A DNA stretch of 53,171 bases from an uncultured Collinsella sp. Its GTDB lineage: Bacteria; Actinomycetota; Coriobacteriia; Coriobacteriales; Coriobacteriaceae. The first letter of the stretch is position 1. Every line of letters begins with the position of its first letter. The notes beneath the pieces were generated by a model. The model saw nothing but the letters and a program-made list of their open reading frames with translations. It searched no databases and had not been told where the DNA came from. The position numbers and the translations under genes were made by a program. The stretch spans positions 1 to 53,171 of the forward strand of contig UROC01000006.1 in assembly GCA_900549345.1 (NCBI GenBank), written 5' to 3'. Of this stretch, positions 34,283-42,616 are shown piece by piece.

Positions 34283-35659
34283 GTGGAAACCAAGCAATAC
34301 CCCGACATGGAGTGCGACGTCGTCATTGCCGGCTGCGGCGTAGCGGGCCTGTACGCGGCTCTCAATCTGCCGACGAGCACGCGCGTGATCATGCTCTCCA
34401 AGGGCGCCGTCGACGAGTGCGATTCGATGCTCGCGCAGGGCGGCATTTGCGTGCTGCCCGAAGGTTCAGACTACGATGCCTTCTTTGAGGACACCATGCA
34501 CGCCGGCCACTACGAGAACCGCCGCGAGAGCGTCGACATCATGATCCGCTCGAGCCGCTCGGTCATCAACGACCTGCTAGCGATGGGCGTGGATTTTGAG
34601 CGCAAGGCCGACGGCAGCCTCAACTTTACCCGCGAGGGTGCGCACAGCCGCCCGCGCATTGCCTTCCATGCCGACATTACGGGCAAGGAGATCACGACCA
34701 AGCTGCTCCAGGCTGTTCGCAAGCTGGATAACGTGCAGATTCTGGAGCACGTGGCCATGACCGACATCCTGACCGTCGAGCGCGATGGTACCACGGTGTG
34801 CACCGGCGTCGTCGCCGTTCCCGTGGACGAGAACAGCTCGGTTCGTCCTGCCGACGAGCTGGCAAATACCGCCGAGGGCGTGCATGCCGGCGAGCCGTTT
34901 AAGATCCATGCCCGCCATACGCTGTGGGCGACGGGCGGTATCGGCGGCGTGTACGACCATTCGACTAACTACCCGCAGCTCACGGGCGATGCATGCTACA
35001 TCGCTCAGGAGCATGGCATTAAGATGGAGCACCTGGACTACGTGCAGATTCACCCCACGGGGCTGTTCTCGCCGCAGCCGGGTCGCACCTTCCTGATCAG
35101 CGAGAGCTGCCGCGGCGAGGGCGCGATTTTGCTCAACGCCGCCGGCGAGCGCTTTACCGACGAGCTTCAGCCGCGCGATGTGGTCGCTGCCGCTATTCGC
35201 GAGCAGATGAAGCAGGACGGTACCGAGCACGAGTGGCTGAGTTTTGCCCCCGTCGAGCGCGATGTGGTGACCGGGCACTTTGCCAACATTCGCGCGCGCT
35301 GCCTGGAGGACGGCCGCGACATCTTGGACGAGCCCATCCCCGTTACGCCCACGCAGCACTACTTTATGGGTGGCGTATGGGTCGATAAGGACGGCCGCAC
35401 CTCGATGCCCGAGCTCTACGCCGCGGGCGAGACGGCCTGCAATGGCGTGCACGGCAAGAACCGCCTGGCTTCTAACAGCCTGCTCGAGTCCCTAGTTTGG
35501 GGCCGCCGCGCTGCTTGGCGTATGCGCACCGGCGAGTCGCTGACCGTGGAGCAGGCCGGTGAGCCCGCGCTTGACGGACGTCACCGCGCCCTGAGCGCCG
35601 AGACCCTTGCAATCGATGATTTGGCCCGTGCCGCCGGCACGCAGACCGTGGAGGAGTAG
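34283..35659 (+). CDS. nadB: L-aspartate oxidase NadB
   Basis: 458 residues from a GTG at 34283 that follows GGGAGAGGA at good spacing; an in-frame ATG at 34256 lies within the hairpin and is less likely. NadB oxidises L-aspartate to iminoaspartate for NadA. The N-terminus is an FAD Rossmann motif (DVVIAGCGVAGLYAAL); the body has MLAQGGICV, HTLWATGGIGGVY, a GRTFLISESCRGEGA segment and GVHGKNRLASNSLLE, all NadB hallmarks. It is shorter than the E. coli enzyme because the C-terminal helical domain of the succinate dehydrogenase/fumarate reductase family is largely absent. Short forms occur in anaerobes, which may use an acceptor other than oxygen. Confidence 0.95.
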   Translation: METKQYPDMECDVVIAGCGVAGLYAALNLPTSTRVIMLSKGAVDECDSMLAQGGICVLPEGSDYDAFFEDTMHAGHYENRRESVDIMIRSSRSVINDLLAMGVDFERKADGSLNFTREGAHSRPRIAFHADITGKEITTKLLQAVRKLDNVQILEHVAMTDILTVERDGTTVCTGVVAVPVDENSSVRPADELANTAEGVHAGEPFKIHARHTLWATGGIGGVYDHSTNYPQLTGDACYIAQEHGIKMEHLDYVQIHPTGLFSPQPGRTFLISESCRGEGAILLNAAGERFTDELQPRDVVAAAIREQMKQDGTEHEWLSFAPVERDVVTGHFANIRARCLEDGRDILDEPIPVTPTQHYFMGGVWVDKDGRTSMPELYAAGETACNGVHGKNRLASNSLLESLVWGRRAAWRMRTGESLTVEQAGEPALDGRHRALSAETLAIDDLARAAGTQTVEE

Positions 35660-35662
35660 ACC

Positions 35663-36523
35663 ATGAATCCCATTACCATGAAGCTCGTCGTCGATGATCT
35701 GATTTTGCAGGCTCTGCGCGAGGACATCACGTTTGAGGACGTGAGTACGGCGAGCGTGTGCCCTACGGCGCGCCCCGCTACCGTTGAGCTCATCGCCAAG
35801 GCCGATGGCATCATCGCCGGCTTGGATGTGTTCGCTCGCACCTTTGAGCTGCTGGATTCGCAGAGCTCGGTGCTGTTTGATGTTGCCGACGGTGACGAGG
35901 TGCACGCCGGCGACCACGTGGGCCAGGTGCGCGGCGATGCGCGCGTATTGCTTTCGGGCGAGCGCGTGGCGCTCAACTACCTGCAGCGCATGAGCGGCAT
36001 CGCTACTTACACGCATCGGATGGCGGCCGCGCTCGAGGGCACCAAGACCGTGCTTGTCGACACGCGCAAGACCACGCCGGGCATGCGCGTCTTCGAGAAG
36101 GCAGCAGTCGAGATCGGCGGTGGCAGCAACCACCGCTATAACCTGTCGACGGCCGTCATGCTCAAGGACAACCACATCGATGCAGCCGGTGGCGTGACGC
36201 GCGCGATCGAGATGGCGCGCGCCCATGCGTCGTTTACCACGACGGTCGAGATTGAGTGCGAGAACCTGGGCATGGTACGCGAAGCCGTGGAGGCCGGTGC
36301 CGACATTATCATGTTCGACAACATGACCCATGACGACATGGCCGCCGCCATCGAGCTTATCGCCGGTCGCGCCAAGACCGAGTGTTCGGGCAATGTGGAC
36401 GCCGACAACATTCGCGCCCTGGCCGACCTGGGCGTTGACTTTATTAGCTCGGGCGCCCTGACGCACTCTGCGCCGATCCTCGACCTCTCGCTTAAGCACC
36501 TGCGTCTGCTGGACGGTAAATAA
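35663..36523 (+). CDS. nadC: Nicotinate-nucleotide pyrophosphorylase NadC
   Basis: 286 residues, starting four bases after nadB. NadC (quinolinate phosphoribosyltransferase) converts quinolinate and PRPP to nicotinate mononucleotide. Visible motifs: the N-terminal domain with GIIAGLDVFARTF, ERVALNYLQRMSGIAT, the active-site segment DTRKTTPGMR, GGGSNHRYNLSTAVMLKDNH and the barrel end VDFISSGALTHS. Length is normal. Its stop codon overlaps the niaR start by one base, so the two are translationally coupled. Confidence 0.97.
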   Translation: MNPITMKLVVDDLILQALREDITFEDVSTASVCPTARPATVELIAKADGIIAGLDVFARTFELLDSQSSVLFDVADGDEVHAGDHVGQVRGDARVLLSGERVALNYLQRMSGIATYTHRMAAALEGTKTVLVDTRKTTPGMRVFEKAAVEIGGGSNHRYNLSTAVMLKDNHIDAAGGVTRAIEMARAHASFTTTVEIECENLGMVREAVEAGADIIMFDNMTHDDMAAAIELIAGRAKTECSGNVDADNIRALADLGVDFISSGALTHSAPILDLSLKHLRLLDGK

Positions 36524-37068
36524 TGAACGCCCGCGAGCGTCGCCGTGCCATCATGGGCGTGCTCGAAGGAGCCAAGGAGCCCGTTTCGGGCAGCGCACTT
36601 GCCCGCGAGGTTGGCGTGAGCCGTCAGGTCGTGGTTCAGGATATTGCCCTGTTGCGTGCCGATGGGCACGATGTCGTGGCAACCAACCGCGGTTACGTGC
36701 TGCAGGAAGCCGCGAGTAGCCCCGCCGTGCCCACGCGCTTGGTCAAGGTTCGCCACGGCGTGGAGCAGACAGGCGATGAGCTTACGAGTATCGTCGACGC
36801 CGGAGGCGCCGTGCTCAACGTGATCGTCAATCACCGCGTGTACGGTAAGATCACGGCCGACCTGGACATCCGCAATCGTCGCGATGTTGAGCGCTACCTG
36901 CACGATATCGAGAGCGGCAAGAGCTTTCCGCTACTAACGGTGACGAGCGGCTATCACTTCCATCGCATCGCGGCGGAGGACGAGCAAACCCTCGACGAGA
37001 TCGAGGCCATGCTCAAGGAGAAGGGCTACCTTGCCGATTTAATGCCCTACGAGGATGATTTGTCCTAG
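36523..37068 (+). CDS. niaR: NiaR, niacin-responsive repressor of NAD synthesis
   Basis: 181 residues. The N-terminal HTH (about 5-60, GSALAREVGVSRQVVVQDIALLRADGHDVVATNRGYVL) is followed by the 3H domain, named for its conserved histidines: VRHGVEQTGDEL, VIVNHRVYGKI and VTSGYHFHRI are visible. NiaR (YrxA) binds nicotinic acid and represses NAD biosynthesis or niacin uptake genes. Its place as last gene of the operon, with a strong palindrome before nadA, points to autoregulation. A strong terminator follows. Confidence 0.94.
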   Translation: MNARERRRAIMGVLEGAKEPVSGSALAREVGVSRQVVVQDIALLRADGHDVVATNRGYVLQEAASSPAVPTRLVKVRHGVEQTGDELTSIVDAGGAVLNVIVNHRVYGKITADLDIRNRRDVERYLHDIESGKSFPLLTVTSGYHFHRIAAEDEQTLDEIEAMLKEKGYLADLMPYEDDLS

Positions 37069-37103
37069 CCCGACACCGTCCCCAATTAGCTGCCCACGAA
37101 TGC

Positions 37104-37145
37104 AAAAAAGGAGGCCTCCGCGGCGATGCGGAGGCCTCCTTTTTT
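37104..37145. terminator. Bidirectional terminator between niaR and ferredoxin
   Basis: A 12-bp perfect stem (ggaggcctccgc / gcggaggcctcc) is flanked by six A residues on the left and six T residues on the right, so it can end both the niaR transcript and the convergent ferredoxin transcript. Confidence 0.95.
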
Positions 37146-37184
37146 GTGCACGGTGTACTTTTGAGTGTGCAAGTGCGGGAGTTG

Positions 37185-37370
37185 TTACTCCTCGACGATC
37201 TCGGTGATCGCGCCAGCGGGGCAAGCGTCCTGGCAAGCGCCACAGGCGACGCAGGAGTCCTCGTCAGCGACGGTGGCGACGTCCTGGAGCTCCAGAACGC
37301 CAGCGGGGCAGGAGTCGACGCAAACGCCACAAGCGATGCACTCGTCGGCATCAATTACGGGATGAGCCAT
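37185..37370 (-). CDS. 2[4Fe-4S] ferredoxin
   Basis: 61 residues from the ATG at 37370 (AGAGGAAA upstream). Two CxxCxxCxxxCP cluster motifs are present, CIACGVCVDSCP and CVACGACQDACP, giving eight cysteines for two [4Fe-4S] clusters, with the clostridial-type acidic sequence between. It is a low-potential electron carrier of anaerobic metabolism. It is a lone gene convergent with niaR. An extension to 37436 is open but lacks a ribosome site and homology. Confidence 0.96.
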   Translation of the reverse strand: MAHPVIDADECIACGVCVDSCPAGVLELQDVATVADEDSCVACGACQDACPAGAITEIVEE

Positions 37371-37594
37371 GGTAGTTTCCTCTCTGTTGACCGACGCTAC
37401 AGGCGATGCGCGTCGGTTTGATTCGGGCAAAAACATACCACGGGAGCGACCGTTTGCAATACCCTCTGGCCGGCATCTTCATACCGTTCGCCGAGTATGC
37501 CAAGGTTTACTAAAAAACACGCAGGTGGGGCTGCTGAGCTGCGTAAATGTTAGCTAAAGGTGACTTGAAATATTGAGCTATTGAGCGCGCTTGC

Positions 37595-37764
37595 GGAAAG
37601 CGCATCCCATAAATTTGCCGAAAAACGGGCCCTAGTTTCCGGTTGGACCGCCCGGCGGAAGCTGCGTCCCGGAATCGGTGCTCAAACTGGGATGTAGCTT
37701 CCGGCTGAGCCTTCAAGAGGAAACTGTGTCCCGGAATCCACGCTCAAACCGGGACGAGCTTTCC
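37595..37764. repeat. Tandem array of three 62-bp palindromic units (family E, site 2)
   Basis: Unit starts (ggaa) are at 37595, 37657 and 37719, again exactly 62 bp apart. Units 2 and 3 share the loop gctcaaa and the cccggaat arm edge. The 37371-38027 stretch between ferredoxin and dnaK contains this array and then the dnaK control region; no gene is seen. Confidence 0.9.
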
Positions 37765-37892
37765 GCAAGGCAGCCCCAGGCGCCCCCGGACGCAAACCTC
37801 AGTCATCTCTACATAGATCTCAGTAGATTTGCCGAGAACTCAAATAGCGCTTCTACCTGCGATTTTGCGAACCTAAACTCTCGGAGATAAGA

Positions 37893-37926
37893 AATCTTAT
37901 ATGAATTGACTTAGATTTTGTATATT
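37893..37926 (+). promoter_or_regulatory. Heat-shock promoter/operator motif upstream of dnaK
   Basis: AAATCT-N15-AGATTT followed by TGTATAT, about 100 bp before dnaK. The same block precedes clpB (46754-46789), with identical left and right portions and a variable centre. It is the best candidate HspR site, but does not match the canonical HAIR sequence CTTGAGT-N7-ACTCAAG. Confidence 0.6.
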
Positions 37927-38027
37927 CCAGCCCATAAGGGGATACACTACATCCTGAAAGACAAGCCGAAGCGCCGCGCGACAGACCGTCGAGGCGACGC
38001 GAACGCACAAGAGAGAGGGAATTTCTA

Positions 38028-39920
<1,893 letters not shown>

Positions 39921-39922
39921 TC

Positions 39923-40765
39923 ATGTCCGCCCGTAAAGCTCGCACGGAGGCGGCCGCCGCTGGCGCCGCCCCCGTTGACTCTGAGGAGAAGGACGTGAAG
40001 ATTCCCGTAGAGGCCGTTGACGATACCGAGGCCAACGAGGCCCCGGCCGCCGAGGCTGCCGAGAACCAGGTAGAGGATTCCAACAAGGAGGCGACGATGA
40101 CCGAGGACGAGATGGTGGAAGCCGCTATCCGCGCCGGTGAGGAAGCCGCCGACAACGACTTTAAGCTCAAGTTCGAGCAGGCTCAGAAAGAGCTTGCCGA
40201 CGTGCGCAATGAGCTCGATGCTGCGGCAGAGGCTCAGAAGGCCGCCGAGGACAAGGCAAAGGACGCCACCGAGCGTACCGCCCGTCTGCAGGCCGACTGG
40301 GAGAACTTCCGTCGCCGCACCGCCAATGAGCGTATCGCCGAGCGCGAGCGCGCGACCGAGAAGCTTGTCACCGCGCTGTTGCCGGTGATCGACGATATCG
40401 AGCGCGCGATCGACCATGCCCGCAGCCAAGAGCTTTCCGACGACTTTAAGCAGTTCGTCGATGGCGTCGATGCGGTGCATGCCAAGCTGCTCGATGTGTT
40501 TGCGCACGAGGGCGTTGAGCCCATCGACCCCAAGGGCGAGGCGTTCGATCCGCTCGAGCACCAGGCTGTGGGTCGCGTCGAGGACGCATCGCAGTACGAC
40601 GAGACCGTCAACGACGTGTACCAGAAGGGCTACCGCATGGCGGATCGCATCCTGCGTTCCGCGATGGTGACGGTGACCTACGGTGGCGAGAAGCGCCCCG
40701 CACCGGAGCCCGAAGCGGCGTCCGAGGATGCTTCGGCCGATACGGCCGAGAGCACCGAGGAGTAA
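39923..40765 (+). CDS. grpE: Nucleotide exchange factor GrpE
   Basis: 280 residues from the ATG at 39923, two bases after dnaK. GrpE releases ADP from DnaK. The core begins near residue 75 with a long dimerisation helix (LKFEQAQKELADVRNELDAA), then RLQADWENFRRRTANER and the beta domain VEPIDPKGEAFDPLEHQAV. The first 58 residues are a low-complexity Ala/Glu extension. An internal ATG at 40097 is preceded by AAGGAGG at ideal spacing and would give a 222-residue protein of normal GrpE length, so the start is ambiguous or dual. Confidence 0.95.
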   Translation: MSARKARTEAAAAGAAPVDSEEKDVKIPVEAVDDTEANEAPAAEAAENQVEDSNKEATMTEDEMVEAAIRAGEEAADNDFKLKFEQAQKELADVRNELDAAAEAQKAAEDKAKDATERTARLQADWENFRRRTANERIAERERATEKLVTALLPVIDDIERAIDHARSQELSDDFKQFVDGVDAVHAKLLDVFAHEGVEPIDPKGEAFDPLEHQAVGRVEDASQYDETVNDVYQKGYRMADRILRSAMVTVTYGGEKRPAPEPEAASEDASADTAESTEE

Positions 40766-40770
40766 TTGAG

Positions 40771-40800
40771 AAGGGCCCCGGGGCAACACCCGGGGCCCTT
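40771..40800 (+). terminator. Terminator-like hairpin between grpE and dnaJ
   Basis: A 12-bp perfect GC stem (aagggccccggg / cccggggccctt) follows the grpE stop at once but has only a weak T run (ttctgg). It may trim expression of dnaJ-hspR relative to dnaK-grpE. Confidence 0.6.
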
Positions 40801-40872
40801 TCTGGCCTAGTGCCATATGAAAGCATGAGCCGCCGCCCGCTGGGCGGCGGATGAAACAGGAGAGGAGCTACG

Positions 40873-41838
40873 ATGGCTGCAGGCAAAACCTTCTATGACA
40901 TCCTGGGCGTATCCAAGAGCGCCTCCGACAAAGAGATCAAGAGCGCGTTTCGCAAGCTCGCGCAAAAATATCACCCCGATGCCGGCGGCGACGAGGCCAA
41001 GTTCAAGGAGATTAGCGAGGCCTACGAGACGCTTTCGGACGAGAAGAAGCGCAAAGAGTACGACCAGATGCTCATGTTTGGCGGCATGCCGGGCGCGGGC
41101 GGCGCGTATGGCGGCGGCTACGGCGCCGGCGCGGGCGCCAGCGGCTGGGGCGATATCTTCGACAGCATCTTTAGCGGCAACGGCGCCTGGGGCAGCGATT
41201 GGGGCTCGGGCTTTGCCGGGGCCGCGGGCGCTGCCGGTGCGGGCGCGGGCCGCAACCGTGCGCGCAAGGGCGGCGACCTGTCGCTGACTGTCGACGTAAC
41301 AGCCGAGGACGCGTTTCGCGGCGTGACGCACAAGGTCACCTACCGCATTCCCTCGACGGGCGAGCAGCAGACCATCACGGTCTCGGTGCCTGCGGGTGCG
41401 GTCGACGGCGGCAAGCTACGCTACAAGCGTCGCGGCGAGTATGGCGTTGCCGGAGGCGAGCGCGGCGACCTGGTCGTGACCACGCACGTGGAGGAGCACC
41501 CGCTGTTTAAGCGTAAAGGTGCCGACGTGACCATGGAGGTACCGGTCTCGGTCTACGAGGCGGCGCTCGGCTGCACGGTGGACGTGCCCACTCCCGGCGG
41601 GGCGACGGTTCGTCTGAAGGTTCCCGCGGGTACCCAGACGGGCAAGAAGTTCCGCTTTAAGGAAATGGGGGCGCCTGACGTTAAGCACCGTGGCCGCACG
41701 GGCGCGCTGCTCGTCGAGATCAAGGTGCAGGTCCCCACGAACCTGTCTGATGACGAACGCGATGCCATGACCAAGCTGCGCGAGGCCGACACGCGCGACT
41801 ATCGCGAGAAGGTCAACCGTTACAAGGCGACGTACTAG
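40873..41838 (+). CDS. dnaJ: DnaJ-family co-chaperone, type B (no zinc finger)
   Basis: 321 residues. The J domain (1-70) has the HPD motif in KYHPDAGG, followed by a Gly/Ala-rich stretch (about 75-130) and two C-terminal beta domains (LSLTVDVTAEDAFRGVTHKV; VPVSVYEAALGCTVDVPTPGG). The four CxxCxGxG zinc-binding repeats of DnaJ type A are absent, so it is organised like CbpA/DnaJ2. It stimulates DnaK ATPase. It sits between grpE and hspR. Confidence 0.96.
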   Translation: MAAGKTFYDILGVSKSASDKEIKSAFRKLAQKYHPDAGGDEAKFKEISEAYETLSDEKKRKEYDQMLMFGGMPGAGGAYGGGYGAGAGASGWGDIFDSIFSGNGAWGSDWGSGFAGAAGAAGAGAGRNRARKGGDLSLTVDVTAEDAFRGVTHKVTYRIPSTGEQQTITVSVPAGAVDGGKLRYKRRGEYGVAGGERGDLVVTTHVEEHPLFKRKGADVTMEVPVSVYEAALGCTVDVPTPGGATVRLKVPAGTQTGKKFRFKEMGAPDVKHRGRTGALLVEIKVQVPTNLSDDERDAMTKLREADTRDYREKVNRYKATY

Positions 41839-41910
41839 TTTGGTTGTGGCGCCCGCGCCTGTCCACGGGCTTATGATGGACGATAACGAGACGGAAAGGG
41901 GTCAGGTAGC

Positions 41911-42327
41911 ATGGCCGAGGACAATAGGAACAAACCGCTGTACATGATCAGCGTGGCGGCCGAGTTGACCGGCATGCATCCGCAGACTCTGCGCGTCTAC
42001 GAGTCTAAGGGCCTGGTGAACCCCCAGCGCTCGGGCGGTAACACGCGCCTGTATTCGCGTGCCGATATCGAGCGTCTGGAGCTCATCAACCAGCTGACTG
42101 ACGAGGGTATCAACCTTGCCGGCGTGGTGCGCATTCTCGATATGAAGGAGCGTGCCGAGGAGCGCGAGCGCGAGAACGAGAAGCTCCGCGCTCGCGTGCG
42201 CCAGCTCGAGGATGAGCTGCACGAGTACAAGATGCAGAAGAAGATCACCGCCCTGGCCCCGCGCGATGGCTCGGTTAACCCCGAGCAAGTCATGCGCAAG
42301 CTGCTAGGTACGGGTAGCGACCTATAG
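41911..42327 (+). CDS. hspR: HspR, MerR-family heat-shock repressor
   Basis: 138 residues, AAAGGGG upstream. The N-terminal winged helix (about 9-78) is of the MerR type: YMISVAAELTGMHPQTLRVYESKGLVNPQRSGGNTRLYS, followed by a coiled coil (about 85-110) of ERERENEKLRARVRQLE. HspR represses the dnaK operon and clpB in actinobacteria, with DnaK as co-repressor. Its location as the fourth gene of the operon is the actinobacterial pattern. The likely site is the motif shared by dnaK and clpB. Confidence 0.95.
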   Translation: MAEDNRNKPLYMISVAAELTGMHPQTLRVYESKGLVNPQRSGGNTRLYSRADIERLELINQLTDEGINLAGVVRILDMKERAEERERENEKLRARVRQLEDELHEYKMQKKITALAPRDGSVNPEQVMRKLLGTGSDL

Positions 42328-42343
42328 CTCCGCCGACGCTGCC

Positions 42344-42378
42344 GGGCACTCATTGGGGACAGACTTAAATGAGTGCCC
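42344..42378. repeat. Family A palindrome, copy 2
   Basis: Perfect 11-bp arms (gggcactcatt / aatgagtgccc) around ggggacagactta. It shares the inner cattgggga and cttaaatg with 99-129 while the outer arms differ in a paired way. Confidence 0.8.
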
Positions 42379-42382
42379 ACAG

Positions 42383-42451
42383 AATGAGAGTGGATAATTT
42401 CCCGTTTTTGGCCTATGTGCAGGCTCAAAGTGGGAGATTATCCACTCTCGT
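42383..42451. repeat. Family B palindrome, copy 2
   Basis: Arms 42383-42403 and 42432-42451; the loop is close to copy 1 (931-1000). Where copy 1 has gagcgtgg/ccacgctc, this has gagagtgg/ccactctc, a paired change that keeps the stem. The 289-bp gap between hspR and the next gene holds only palindromes A and B and the promoter region of the hydratase. Confidence 0.85.
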
Positions 42452-42616
42452 CATTTGAGCGTCTAAGTCTGCCTCCTCGGCACTCAACTCGTCCTATGCT
42501 TTACTGAGATAAAGTGAACGTTGCAGATTCGTAACCCGCTGGCAACCGTTCTATGGCACGATATTGAACGAATGTATGCTATGCGCCCAAATCTTTTGGG
42601 CAGAGTGGGAGACAGT

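Noticed and set aside
37893..37926. Canonical HAIR element (CTTGAGT-N7-ACTCAAG) for HspR
   Set aside because: No such sequence is present near dnaK or clpB; only the different AAATCT-N15-AGATTT block is shared.
40771..40800. End of the dnaK operon at grpE
   Set aside because: The hairpin has a weak T-tract and dnaJ-hspR follow in the usual operon order, so partial attenuation is more likely than full termination.
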